A DNA stretch of 64,000 nucleotides from Brucella tritici (GTDB taxonomy: Bacteria > Pseudomonadota > Alphaproteobacteria > Rhizobiales > Rhizobiaceae): positions 1-64,000 of the forward strand of contig NZ_CADEAR010000005.1 of the NCBI RefSeq assembly GCF_902825325.1, written 5' to 3'. The notes under the pieces were generated by a model, which was not told the origin of the DNA, did no database searches, and saw only the letters and a program-made list of their open reading frames with translations. Of this stretch, positions 8,371 to 17,498 are shown one piece after another (positions within the stretch are counted from its first letter, which is position 1; every line of letters starts with the position of its first letter). The position numbers and the translations under genes are program-made.

Positions 8371-10562
8371 TGAGAACCCCGCGACTGGCCATATCCGTTT
8401 CACTTCTGGCCCTCGCAATGTCCGGTGCCGTTGCCGAGGAATGGCTTCCGGTCAAAGAAAACAATCTCGAAATTTCCTCAGGAAGCCCACTCGATTTTTC
8501 GGGATTTCTGACAAACATCCCGATTGAAGAGAAAAATCGTTTAGTCGCAAATGCCGACGGACGTTTCGCGCAGGCAGACACGCCTGACCAGGCGATGCGA
8601 CTGCAATGCGCGGCGATTGCCTGGGGGCCTCCATCATCCGGCGTGGTAGATCATGCCTTCATTGATCGATATGTGCGACAGCTTCGTCTGCATGGCTACA
8701 ATATAGCTCGTTTCCATTTCGTTGATGCCGATCTGATGCTTGAGCAGGCAGGCGATTTCGATTTCCGACCTGATGCTCTCGACCGGATGCGCTACCTTAT
8801 GGCGGCGCTCAAACGCGAAGGCATCTACTGGATCATTGACGGGCTTACCTCTGAAAGTGGCGCTTTGGGCGGAAAGGACATTGACCGCTGGGGTCCAGAA
8901 GGAAATGTGAAGCGCCGAACCTATGTGGACGATGCAGCATTCGATCACTGGTTGCGCTTCCAGAAAGAGGTCTACGCCACAGTCAATCCCTATACAGGCC
9001 TTGCACCTTTACAGGATCCCGCGCTCGCACTGGTCATTCCGTTTAACGAAAATGGCATCGAGTTTACAAGCTTTGTGCACGAGCACGACGACGGTACAAC
9101 ATTTTGGCCGGGCTATCGTCCCGCGTTCAATGCATTTCTGAAAAAGCATTATGCGGATAGTTCCACCTTGTCCCGAGCCTGGGGCGGGTTGGCACCCGAT
9201 GAAAATCTGGAACAACAGACCGTCCAACTGCCCGTAAGCCGTAGTGGTGGAGGGAGACGGCTGCGAGATTTTCAGGCTTTCGTCGTTGAGAGCGAACGTT
9301 CGCTGGCGCAACGGATGGAGCAGGCGCTACGCGATCTTGGCTATCGCGGTCTCATCGCCTCCTATAACAACTTGTTCACCGTCCAAACCGCTCTTTCAAG
9401 ACAAAACCAGAAAGCTGTGGTCGCCAACACCTATCAAGACTGGATCGGAACTCTCAACCCCGGAACGGAAATCAGGCATACGAGTTCGATTGGCGACACT
9501 GCTTCCTATGTCAGTGAAATCGCTGTCGGGCGCTGGCTCGGTCGACCGTTTCTTGTGACCGAATACGAGCATCTGTTCTGGAGCCGTTATCGATATGAGG
9601 CGGGTCTGGTGTTTCCAGCCTATGCCGCATTGCAGGGCTGGGACGGCATCTGCCGTCATGGGCAAGGACCGTTAACGCTTGCGTTTGATGAGGCCGCCCC
9701 ATTCCGTCAGCGTATCGTTCCCTACACTTTTGCCGTCGATCCTGTAGCGCGTGCAGGCGAAACGCTGGCATCACTTCTGTTTCGTCGCGGTGACGTAGAA
9801 ACTGCAGATTTCAATCTACCATTCATGATGCAAGGCAAGGCGAGCCTTGGTGAATCGCTTGAGTTTCGAGAACCGGCCCGGCTCAAGCCGTTAGCACTTG
9901 TGGGCGGGGTTGGTCTTGCCACGAAAGAACTGGCTTGGCCGCAAGGCTTGCAAAAAAAAGTCGCGGTCGATTATCGAAATGTATCACTCGATAACGTGTT
10001 GCAACGTCTGAAAGCGGCAGGACTTCTTGCAGATGACAACATAACCAACCCTTCGCAGGGCTTGTTTGAAAGTACTACGGGTCAAATCCGGCTCGACCGC
10101 AACAAGCTGCGGATGCAGGTCGTTACGCCGAAGACCGAGGCCGTTGCTTTTGCCGAACTGAAAGATCACCTGACTTTGAATGAGCTGTCCCTCGGCAATG
10201 CCGAGGAGCGGGGGCTGTTCGCTGTTTCGGCAATAGACGAGAAACTGCTGAAGGATAGCGAAAAGCTGCTGATAATTTTCGCGAGCGACGCTCGCAATAG
10301 CGATATGCGTTTCCGCGACAAGGCAGAGAAAATCATAGAGGATTGGGGGCGACTGCCGGTCACTTTGCTACGCAATCGAGTGGACGTAAATCTGGCACAA
10401 GACACGGTTTCGTGGACAATTTCGCCGGTCGGTCTTGATGGAAAGATTCATGAAAAGATTGCTGCCGGGTCTGGCCCCATTGCTTTCCGGCTGGATAATG
10501 GAGCTGGCAAAGCGGGGCCGACGACGTTCTTCCTTCTTGAACGGAAGCTTGCAGCTCAATAG
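8370..10562 (+). CDS. Secreted clan GH-A-like glycoside hydrolase, family not recognised
   Basis: A 730-aa protein. The ATG at 8370 overlaps the upstream stop; a TTG one codon earlier is an alternative. A signal peptide (MRTPRLAISVSLLALAMSG..AVA) precedes a TIM-barrel-like region about 70-420 with GYNIARFHF (strand typical of clan GH-A), GIYWIIDGLTS, IPFNENG with Glu227 as likely acid/base, and LVTEYEH with Glu398 (or Glu400) as likely nucleophile. The C-terminal 280 residues hold conserved beta-rich motifs and end GPTTFFLLER. The 700-aa protein at 23.3 kb is a full-length paralogue. It probably trims or releases the polysaccharide made by this locus in the periplasm or outside. Hydrolase activity and substrate are inference. 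Confidence 0.72.
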   Translation: MRTPRLAISVSLLALAMSGAVAEEWLPVKENNLEISSGSPLDFSGFLTNIPIEEKNRLVANADGRFAQADTPDQAMRLQCAAIAWGPPSSGVVDHAFIDRYVRQLRLHGYNIARFHFVDADLMLEQAGDFDFRPDALDRMRYLMAALKREGIYWIIDGLTSESGALGGKDIDRWGPEGNVKRRTYVDDAAFDHWLRFQKEVYATVNPYTGLAPLQDPALALVIPFNENGIEFTSFVHEHDDGTTFWPGYRPAFNAFLKKHYADSSTLSRAWGGLAPDENLEQQTVQLPVSRSGGGRRLRDFQAFVVESERSLAQRMEQALRDLGYRGLIASYNNLFTVQTALSRQNQKAVVANTYQDWIGTLNPGTEIRHTSSIGDTASYVSEIAVGRWLGRPFLVTEYEHLFWSRYRYEAGLVFPAYAALQGWDGICRHGQGPLTLAFDEAAPFRQRIVPYTFAVDPVARAGETLASLLFRRGDVETADFNLPFMMQGKASLGESLEFREPARLKPLALVGGVGLATKELAWPQGLQKKVAVDYRNVSLDNVLQRLKAAGLLADDNITNPSQGLFESTTGQIRLDRNKLRMQVVTPKTEAVAFAELKDHLTLNELSLGNAEERGLFAVSAIDEKLLKDSEKLLIIFASDARNSDMRFRDKAEKIIEDWGRLPVTLLRNRVDVNLAQDTVSWTISPVGLDGKIHEKIAAGSGPIAFRLDNGAGKAGPTTFFLLERKLAAQ

Positions 10563-11677
10563 AAGTCCGTGGACAGTCTGCTCCAGCTTTCGCCGGCAAG
10601 CCCGCCAATAAAGATATCATTACGCTGAACGGCGTTCAGCATATCAGCATTTGCTGTGGCCACACAGACATTGGCTTTCAAGCGAAAGAACATGATCGAC
10701 TGCTGTGAAAGTGCGTTGAGAAAACGCGGGTCAACTCTGCCTTGTGCTGCGATATGCCCCTCATCCTGCAGGTGGAGTAGCATCGCATCGACGGCATGTT
10801 TTTCCATTCCGGCTTTTGCGAGGATGTTGAGAACTTCGGCAATGCCATTGGAGCGGACGTAATAACAAAAAAAGCCGCTTGGACTGCCGGTGCGGTCGTT
10901 GATCGCACAGAACCGCAAGGTACCGGCAGCCAGATTGTCTGACGCCATCAGGAACAGCCAGTTGATGTCGCTTTCTGTCCAATCTGGATGGGCCGAATAG
11001 TTTTGCAGGTAACCGGGAACCAGAGATATCGCTTCTTCTTGCGCAATTTCCGTCACATTCGCCCGGGGCTTGGCGGCCCTCGTGATCGCAGGAATGGGGA
11101 AAAGCGGGTTGAGCATTTTGCCCACTGAACTGGTAGCCCATCCGCCGAGGATCGGACGCCGTTCGGCAACGTAACTGGCCACATAGCTGGCAGCTTGGAA
11201 TACGCGTGTCCATCCAAGCCCATGTGTGCTGAGTGTGATTCCCCCGATCGCTTCGGAATGTTTGAGGCTTACCGGCGCTGCACTGTCGGTGAAGTTGAGT
11301 ATCTTTTCACTTGGACGCAAAGTGAGTGTCAGTTCGGCGGCACCGCGCGGCGACATTTCCGGCTTCATCATGAAAGCGCAAAGCAATCGCCCCATGATCG
11401 ATTGGCCATTGACCCTATACGGAATGGGCAGGACCGAGATCGCGCTATCGATCTCACCGTGTTCGTCCTCATGAATCACGCTACCAATCGCAGGGTCGTA
11501 GTAGGGGTTTTCAAAAAAGAACTTCTGAAAATACTGATCGAAAGTCTTGTCGCATGACTTTGAGTGTGGACGAAAAACTCGCTGGAACAGCGTGCGGACC
11601 GCAGGAATATCATCAATATGCATCGCGCGAACACGTCGCGACTTGATATCACTTGCTGGTGTAGAGATATGCGTCAT
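10556..11677 (-). CDS. GNAT-like acyltransferase of the polysaccharide locus
   Basis: A 373-aa protein with an N-terminal GNAT-like segment (SRRVRAMHIDDIPAVRTLFQRVF) and VIHEDEHGEIDSAISVLP as the acyl-CoA fold core; the second half is a diverged repeat of the fold. Its ATG follows the stop of the flippase gene directly (TAGATG at 11680-11675), so the two form a minus-strand operon. Its 3' end overlaps the convergent glycosidase by 7 bp. By context it may acetylate the exopolysaccharide or its precursor. Family assignment is moderate because key motifs are weak. Confidence 0.65.
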   Translation of the reverse strand: MTHISTPASDIKSRRVRAMHIDDIPAVRTLFQRVFRPHSKSCDKTFDQYFQKFFFENPYYDPAIGSVIHEDEHGEIDSAISVLPIPYRVNGQSIMGRLLCAFMMKPEMSPRGAAELTLTLRPSEKILNFTDSAAPVSLKHSEAIGGITLSTHGLGWTRVFQAASYVASYVAERRPILGGWATSSVGKMLNPLFPIPAITRAAKPRANVTEIAQEEAISLVPGYLQNYSAHPDWTESDINWLFLMASDNLAAGTLRFCAINDRTGSPSGFFCYYVRSNGIAEVLNILAKAGMEKHAVDAMLLHLQDEGHIAAQGRVDPRFLNALSQQSIMFFRLKANVCVATANADMLNAVQRNDIFIGGLAGESWSRLSTDFY

Positions 11678-12961
11678 CTAAGCCCCCGCTTGCTTGAAAC
11701 CGCCTTTTTTCTCTTCTGCGTCACGACTCCGGCGAACGAGGTAGATAACGCATCCCCATGATGCCAACACGATACTGATTTCAATTACGTAAATGGCTGC
11801 GAAAGTTCCTGTAATAGGTGCGTACCAGGTGGCCAGCGCCAGAAGCGGTGCGCCTAGAATATTGCCTGTGTTCAGGACCGCCGTGCGATAGCTGTGTTGG
11901 CTCGCAGCCCCCAGAAGATCGACCGCTATCGACCACAGTGCAACAAACACGGTAATCCAGCAAAGCGTTCGGCAGAAGGAAACCAGCGTGTCATATTCAC
12001 TGCCGAACAGATAGGGTAAATACGGCGCAATGATAAAGACGGCGAGCGAGGTGAATATGCCTATGGCGAATGCAGCGCCGAGCAGACGCATTGTGATCGG
12101 TAGAGCATGATGGATGCCGTTTGCGCTGGCACGAGCCAGATGCGGGTAGACGAGACGGTTCATCGCCTCGACGGTCAATGTGCTGCTGTCGATGATGCGG
12201 CGCGTAACACCGTAGCTGCCGACAACGCTTGGCGGCATCAATGTCCCGAGCAGCAGAAGGTCGGCATTCTGGCGCACTGCCTTGAAGATGAATTGCGATG
12301 CGAACATCACGCCAAGCCGCAGTTCGTCGCGCACGATTGTATATTGTGGCCGACCGAGCCTACGCAGAAACAAGGCATAAACCACGGCAACCAATACATG
12401 GACACCGAACTGCCAATAGGCCCATCCGACAACAGTGGAGACACCGAATACAAGGCACGCGATGGCAGCGGCAATGGTGCGCGCAATAGCAAACCCGACC
12501 ACGGAAAGATTGGCGGATATGAAGTCGGTATGTGCGATGTAAATCTGCTCGACCAGCAGGATTAGGCGCACCAGTACAATATTCGTGACAAGCAGCAGGA
12601 ACAGCCCAACCAGATTTCCGGAAAATTCAGGAGTGCTGCTCAGCCAGAACGGCAAAATCAGCAGTCCAGCGGCGACGAGGATGACGCCGGTTATTGCGAT
12701 CAAAATGAGATTGTGACCGAGCATTGCCGGATAAATCGCCCGATCCTGCGCCACACGACGGACGAGACATTCCGCTCCGCCAAGGCCGCAGATGAAGGTG
12801 GCGATGCTGGTTACCGCCATGACAGTCACGAACAGACCAAACTCGTGAGAGCCGAGATAGCGCGCCAGAATAGCGAATGTAAAAAGCTGCGCGATGTTTG
12901 CCGCAAAGAGGCTGCCGCTAGAAGCTGCGTAGGACAGTAATGTCGACCAATGGCGTTTCAA
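11678..12961 (-). CDS. Wzx-type oligosaccharide flippase
   Basis: A 427-aa polytopic protein with about 12-14 membrane helices and the look of the polysaccharide synthesis/MATE-like flippase family: an N-terminal FAANIAQLFTFAILARYLGS, then FGLFVTVMAVTSI, and a mid-protein VGSYGVTRRIID. It should move lipid-linked repeat units across the inner membrane for Wzy polymerisation. The only start before the first helix is TTG at 12961 (MKRHWSTLLSY), with GGA about 5 nt upstream; the next in-frame ATG falls inside helix 2. It is followed without spacing by the GNAT gene. Confidence 0.85.
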   Translation of the reverse strand: MKRHWSTLLSYAASSGSLFAANIAQLFTFAILARYLGSHEFGLFVTVMAVTSIATFICGLGGAECLVRRVAQDRAIYPAMLGHNLILIAITGVILVAAGLLILPFWLSSTPEFSGNLVGLFLLLVTNIVLVRLILLVEQIYIAHTDFISANLSVVGFAIARTIAAAIACLVFGVSTVVGWAYWQFGVHVLVAVVYALFLRRLGRPQYTIVRDELRLGVMFASQFIFKAVRQNADLLLLGTLMPPSVVGSYGVTRRIIDSSTLTVEAMNRLVYPHLARASANGIHHALPITMRLLGAAFAIGIFTSLAVFIIAPYLPYLFGSEYDTLVSFCRTLCWITVFVALWSIAVDLLGAASQHSYRTAVLNTGNILGAPLLALATWYAPITGTFAAIYVIEISIVLASWGCVIYLVRRSRDAEEKKGGFKQAGA

Positions 12962-13044
12962 GTTTCCATACCGAATTTTCGGGCTGCTCGGGCCCAGCGT
13001 GCTTCTGGGAGGATGAAAGACGCTTGGAATTTCAAGAGAATATT

Positions 13045-13173
13045 ATGGCAGAGAACCGGATTATTTTCCGTAAAGTTTCCGGTGGTGAGGCACATGCTTC
13101 ATTTCCTCTTAATCCCGAAGAACATGAGGTGCCAAGCATGTTGCGTGAAATTTATCAGAAACTGCATGAGTAA
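13045..13173 (+). CDS. Short hypothetical protein (42 aa)
   Basis: From ATG 13045 the frame encodes MAENRIIFRKVSGG and ends SMLREIYQKLHE. The open frame runs upstream to 12940, but that part overlaps the flippase start and has no gene-like character. AAGAG lies about 6 nt before the ATG. The peptide is soluble and charged, with no motif I recognise. It sits alone in the spacer between the divergent flippase and the co-polymerase gene. Low confidence; it could be noncoding leader. Confidence 0.35.
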   Translation: MAENRIIFRKVSGGEAHASFPLNPEEHEVPSMLREIYQKLHE

Positions 13174-13305
13174 ATGACCTTCATTTGCATTTTAGTGACA
13201 CTCTTGCAGATGATTGCCTTTCATTAACCGAATTTTTTAATCTTTAAGTCTAAGGAAAACAGTAGCGCCATGTTTGCGCTATCGAGTGAACTTTAGGGGC
13301 GACTA

Positions 13306-14835
13306 ATGTACACCTTGCGCGACCTCGCTTCGAAGGCACGGGTAACGGAGACCGCCAGTGAAAGTCTGGTTCCTGTCGACGACCGGCTGCGTGCCGTTCG
13401 CAGCGAAACGCATATCGTCTACGAAGAAGAAAAGATCACTGAGACAAGCGCCACCGCAAACAAGGGGCTGATGCTGCCTGAACTTGACCTGTTCGAGGCG
13501 CTTGCCTGGATGCGTGCGCGTTGGATTTTGATCGCAGCGCTGGCGATAATCGGCGGTTTGGCGGGGCTTGCTTACGGCATGACGGCAAAGCCACGCTATA
13601 CAGCCTATACCGATTTGCTGGTTCCACCATCCGGGCTTCAATTGCTGCCCAATGATGTCTATGCCCAGAGCCTTCAGGCCGACAGCCAGATTCTCGACAT
13701 TGAAAGCAAGATGCGCATCCTGACCTCCGGCAACGTCCTGCGGCGGGTTGTGACGGATTTGAAGCTGAATGAGGATGAGGAGTTTGTTCCCCCGCCGCCG
13801 GCTTTTGATCTTCGGGCCATGTTGGGGCTCAGCAAACCGGTGGGGCCGAAAGACGATACGCTGACTGCGGTTCGCGCATTGTCGCAGCGAATTACGGTTG
13901 CGCGTCCTGAACGATCATATCTGGTTACGATTGCGGTCTGGACCGATAATCCCGAGAAATCGGTAAAAGTTGCAGATTCTCTGGCCAATGCCTTTCAGGA
14001 AGAAATTGCACAGGCGGATGCCGACGGTGCAGGACGCGCTGCTTCGGCTCTGTCCGAACGTTTGGCCTCGTTGCAGAAGGCTGCAACTGAAGCGGAAGAA
14101 AAGGTTGCTGCGTTCCGCAGGGCACATGGTCTGCAGACCGCGGGTGGCGAACTCGTCAGCACCCAGTCGATGACGCAGATCAATTCCAAACTGGTCGATG
14201 CCAAGGCGCGGCTTGCCGAGGCAAGCACGCGTTATGAAGAACTGACGAGGGACACAGGCAGTACCGTCAGTCCGGCAAGTACTTTACAGTCGTCCACGAT
14301 GACGAATTTGCGTGGACAATATGCATCGCTGAAGCAGCGCTACGATGCTCTGGCCATGACCTACGGGCCGCGTTATCCGGAACTGATAAATACGGAACGC
14401 CAGCTTGCCGGTCTGGAACAGCAGATGGCGCAGGAGCGGGCACGTATCCTGCAATCGGCCAAGGTTGATCTCGATCAGGCAAATGCTGTCGTTGCGGCTC
14501 TGAATGCGCAGGCAGCTTCCGCACGTTCCGCTGTCGCACTCGACAATGATGCGCAAGTTCAGCTTTCGGACCTTGAACGTGACATGGCAGCCAAAGTAGC
14601 GATCTACAACACATTCCTGACCCGCTCTTCGGAGACCAGTCAGCGCCAGCAGCTCGATGCCACCAACATTCGGATCATTTCGACGGCCATTCCTCCGATT
14701 GGTCGAAGCTGGCCACCCAAGACCGTGGTGTTGGGGGCTGCGGGCGGCATTGCCGGGATGGGGCTCGGTGTCGTTCTCGTACTCGGTTTGGGCTATCTTG
14801 GCGCATGGCGCAGAAATCGCGAAAATCTAGCCTGA
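13306..14835 (+). CDS. Wzz/ExoP-like polysaccharide co-polymerase
   Basis: A 509-aa inner-membrane protein of the PCP/GumC-ExoP type that sets chain length during Wzy-dependent export. A cytoplasmic N-terminus of about 60 residues precedes TM1 (WILIAALAIIGGLAGLAYGM) and the Wzz domain (KPRYTAYTDLLVPPS). A long coiled-coil periplasmic part (about 225-440) contains YGPRYPELINTERQLAGLE, and the Pro-rich TM2 region follows (AIPPIGRSWPPK then a Gly-rich helix). It stops after TM2, so the BY-kinase domain of ExoP/Wzc is missing and a separate kinase would be needed. Ribosome site AGGGGC lies before the ATG. A REP-like element starts 24 bp after the stop. Confidence 0.88.
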   Translation: MYTLRDLASKARVTETASESLVPVDDRLRAVRSETHIVYEEEKITETSATANKGLMLPELDLFEALAWMRARWILIAALAIIGGLAGLAYGMTAKPRYTAYTDLLVPPSGLQLLPNDVYAQSLQADSQILDIESKMRILTSGNVLRRVVTDLKLNEDEEFVPPPPAFDLRAMLGLSKPVGPKDDTLTAVRALSQRITVARPERSYLVTIAVWTDNPEKSVKVADSLANAFQEEIAQADADGAGRAASALSERLASLQKAATEAEEKVAAFRRAHGLQTAGGELVSTQSMTQINSKLVDAKARLAEASTRYEELTRDTGSTVSPASTLQSSTMTNLRGQYASLKQRYDALAMTYGPRYPELINTERQLAGLEQQMAQERARILQSAKVDLDQANAVVAALNAQAASARSAVALDNDAQVQLSDLERDMAAKVAIYNTFLTRSSETSQRQQLDATNIRIISTAIPPIGRSWPPKTVVLGAAGGIAGMGLGVVLVLGLGYLGAWRRNRENLA

Positions 14836-14858
14836 CTTGACCGCACTTATCGGTTCAT

Positions 14859-14959
14859 TAGAGCGCCGATCTGATTGAATCAGATCGGCGCTCTAGCTGT
14901 TTGTTTTGACACGCATCTTGTTCCGAAAGCCGTTTCACACTTTTCGGGATGCGCTCTAA
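14859..14959. repeat. REP-like dispersed element, copy A
   Basis: It begins with a perfect 18-bp palindrome around one base (14859-14895: arms TAGAGCGCCGATCTGATT and its complement) and continues with TGTTTGTTTTGACACGCATC and a CCGTTTCACACTTTTCGGGA core, ending GCGCTCTAA at 14959. It is about 88% identical by eye to copy B at 18637. It sits exactly at the broken 5' side of the Wzy pseudogene and may also act as a terminator for the co-polymerase gene. Confidence 0.85.
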
Positions 14960-14960
14960 T

Positions 14961-15434
14961 GTGAGGAGATATAGTCGCCAGCCGTCGGGCGTGCGATTTT
15001 TCTGTATGTTCTCATTCATCTGGATAAGCCCAAGTCTCTATCCAGATATTGACGTTGTCACCGGCGCGATTCATCGGAGTACTGATGCCTTAGAGCCCAT
15101 ATTGGCCGGTGCGGGGCATAGTTATTGCGCGCACCGAAACGTCGCGGCCTTCAATCCGCATAATTCTTTTTTGAATATGATGATCAATGCTGGTGTTATC
15201 GGTTTAATTCTGACACTTATCTGGGTAACGGCCTTTCCGCATCGATATATTAAGGAAGCGGAAAGCACAGATGACGACCCTATATTAACGCTCCTTCATA
15301 TTCGCCTTTGGCTTTACGGATTATACATGTCTTGTATGAAAAATACGTTCTTCCAGAATGGTGGGGCATTGTGGTTTTGTATAATGATTGCTGTCTTCGG
15401 AACGCGCTTGCAGGCAAAGGCAAGTCTTGACTGA
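14961..15434 (+). pseudogene. Truncated O-antigen ligase/Wzy polymerase (C-terminal remnant)
   Basis: Only the C-terminal third of a Wzy_C/ligase-type protein remains. NPHNSFLNMMINAGVIGLIL aligns with HAHNAYLNITITTGFIGLAA of the intact homologue at 25.5-26.8 kb, and KNTFFQNGGALWFCIMIAVF aligns with ETPFFVARGPVWFSVLTAVM; both end in a GLRL/GTRL-type residue string. About 270 N-terminal residues carrying most membrane helices are absent, and a REP-like element occupies the break. The residual frame opens at an ATG inside the repeat. It cannot encode a working polymerase. The intact paralogue may supply the function. Confidence 0.75.
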
Positions 15435-15468
15435 AGCGGCATTTGGGGGAGTTGGGGCACTGGTGGAA

Positions 15469-16257
15469 ATGGATAGTCTCGAGAGGGCACGCAGTCGTCT
15501 GGAATGGTATGCCATTCGGCTGAACGATAGTATCAGTCGTCGGTTTCCGCTGCGCCCGTTCTGCCTGCCGAAGAACGAGCGGATCATCACTTTCACATTC
15601 GATGATGTGCCTGATACGGCGGAAAGCGCCGGGGCTACTATTCTCGACAAGTACGGGGTCCATGGCACTTTCTATATTGCCGGGAATATGGTTGGCACGA
15701 AAGAAGCCAAAAGGAACCTGATCACGCAGGAGGGGTGCAGGAAGCTGGTCGAGCGTGGGCACGAATTAGGGTGCCATACCTATAACCATCTCAAAGTTCC
15801 TTACTTCGGCGCTCAGGAAATAGTGTCCGACCTTGATCGCAATACTGCCTATCTCGATGCATTCGAGCCAGATCGTGAGGAACCGCGCAATTTCGCCTAT
15901 CCATATTGCGCATCTTCCATGATGTCGCGTCGGCTTTTTGCTGATCGTTTCGCAACATGTCGCGGCGGTGGCAATCGCATCAATCGCGGCATGATCGACC
16001 TTGCCTTTCTGCAGGCCGTTGAAATCAGGCAGCCGGATGACAATGCTGCGCGCCAGACCCGCTGGATCGATGATCTGAATGCCAATCCCGGCTGGCTCGT
16101 TTTCTACACCCACGATGTTAGCGATACGCCGACCGAATTCGGGTGCAAGCCTGAGACATTTGAACGCCTCGTATCTCACGCGGTGAGAAGTGGAGCGACT
16201 GTTCTTTCTGTTCGCGAGGCCGTGGCGCGCCTTGGCGCGCAACGAGGTGCTTCTTGA
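15469..16257 (+). CDS. Polysaccharide deacetylase (NodB-like, CE4)
   Basis: 262 aa from the ATG at 15469 (MDSLERARSRLEW); an upstream TTG at 15427 is also possible because the reading frame is open through the end of the pseudogene. CE4 motifs are TFDDVP (catalytic base and metal Asp), GHELGCHTYNHL with the metal-binding HxxxH, and FAYPYC. There is no signal peptide, so it may act on cytoplasmic lipid-linked sugars or be a non-classical family member. It removes N- or O-acetyl groups from a sugar chain. Its stop is embedded in the TTG start of the next gene, so the two are coupled. Confidence 0.82.
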   Translation: MDSLERARSRLEWYAIRLNDSISRRFPLRPFCLPKNERIITFTFDDVPDTAESAGATILDKYGVHGTFYIAGNMVGTKEAKRNLITQEGCRKLVERGHELGCHTYNHLKVPYFGAQEIVSDLDRNTAYLDAFEPDREEPRNFAYPYCASSMMSRRLFADRFATCRGGGNRINRGMIDLAFLQAVEIRQPDDNAARQTRWIDDLNANPGWLVFYTHDVSDTPTEFGCKPETFERLVSHAVRSGATVLSVREAVARLGAQRGAS

Positions 16258-17498
16258 CGCATGTAAATGATAAAGAACATCGCCTGCTGGCGATCAACAA
16301 CTACTTTTATCGGCGCGGTGGCGCCGAAACCGTTTTTCTCGACCATATAAAACTGTTTTCTGAGATCGGCTGGCAAACAGCCCCTTTCGCGATGCAGCAT
16401 CCAGATAATTTTGCATCCGACTGGTCTTCCTATTTCGTTTCGGAAATTGAGTATGGCCGGGAAAGCAGCCCGCTCACCAAAGTCGTGCAGGCGGGCAAGA
16501 TCATCTATTCATGGGAAGCGCGCGACCGGATTAAAGCGTTGATCGAACGCTTTCGCCCGAATGTGGCGCATGCACACAATATCTATCATCATTTGTCGCC
16601 GTCGATTTTTCCGGTACTGAAGCAAGCTGGTGTGCCGACGGTTATGACGGCGCATGATCTGAAACTGGCATGTCCGGCCTATAAGATGTTGTCACATAAC
16701 CAGATCTGTGAACGTTGCAAGGGCGGGCGCATCTACAATGTGGCGCTTCACAAATGCATCAAGGATTCAACCGCTCTTAGTGGACTGGTTTTGGTTGAAA
16801 CCGCAATCCATCGCATGCTCGGCCTTTACCGCAATACACTTGACCGCATCGTCGTGCCAAGCCGCTTTTATATAGCGAAGCTAGCAGAATGGGGCTGGCC
16901 GGAAGAGAAGCTGGTCTACATCCCCAATTTCGCCCATACCGACGATCTGAAACCCTATTCGGATGAGGGTGATTATTTCGCCTATGTCGGAAGACTGGCA
17001 CCCGAAAAGGGGATCGGTACCCTCATTCGTGCAGCGGCCATTGCGGGTCAGAAACTCGTCATTGCAGGCACCGGCCCTGAAGAGCAATCATTGAAGGCAC
17101 TTGCAATTGAGACGGGGAGCGACGTTACATTCGCAGGCTATGTCTCGGGCGAGCGGTTGCATCGGCTCATCGGCGAAGCGAAGGCGCTCGTTTTGCCGTC
17201 TGAATGGTATGAAAATGCCCCGATCAGCATTCTGGAAGCCTATGCACTTGGGGTGCCGGTGATCGGCGCGGACATTGGTGGAATTCCCGAAATGATTATC
17301 GAAGGCGAGACTGGAATGGTTTCGCGTGCAGGTGATGTCGATGACCTCGCCCGCGTTCTTGGCGATTTCGCGGGATTATCTCAGCAGTCCCGGCGCAAGA
17401 TGGGAAATGTAGGGCGGGTCTGGGCCGGTAACGAATTCTCTCCGCAGGCATACAGAAATCGGACATTGGAACTTTATGCCGAGTTGGGGGCGCTTTGA
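16254..17498 (+). CDS. Family 4 glycosyltransferase
   Basis: 414 aa, starting with TTG at 16254, whose last two bases begin the TGA stop of the deacetylase. This start is needed because the first in-frame ATG is about 46 codons later, past the conserved YRRGGAE donor loop. The GT-B fold shows FRPNVAHAHNIYHHLSPS, TAHDLKLACPAYKML with a Cys-rich insert (ICERCKGG), FAYVGRLAPEKG, and EWYENAPISILEAYALGVPV as the E-x7-E retaining motif. It probably transfers a sugar from a nucleotide donor to the lipid-linked repeat unit. The gene runs directly into the next GT4 gene (TGATG overlap). Confidence 0.88.
   Translation: MTHVNDKEHRLLAINNYFYRRGGAETVFLDHIKLFSEIGWQTAPFAMQHPDNFASDWSSYFVSEIEYGRESSPLTKVVQAGKIIYSWEARDRIKALIERFRPNVAHAHNIYHHLSPSIFPVLKQAGVPTVMTAHDLKLACPAYKMLSHNQICERCKGGRIYNVALHKCIKDSTALSGLVLVETAIHRMLGLYRNTLDRIVVPSRFYIAKLAEWGWPEEKLVYIPNFAHTDDLKPYSDEGDYFAYVGRLAPEKGIGTLIRAAAIAGQKLVIAGTGPEEQSLKALAIETGSDVTFAGYVSGERLHRLIGEAKALVLPSEWYENAPISILEAYALGVPVIGADIGGIPEMIIEGETGMVSRAGDVDDLARVLGDFAGLSQQSRRKMGNVGRVWAGNEFSPQAYRNRTLELYAELGAL

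Noticed and set aside
13215-13250. CtrA-type site (TTAA-N7-TTAA) before the co-polymerase gene
   Set aside because: TTAA motifs are present but the spacing is 9 rather than 7, and the area is AT-rich.
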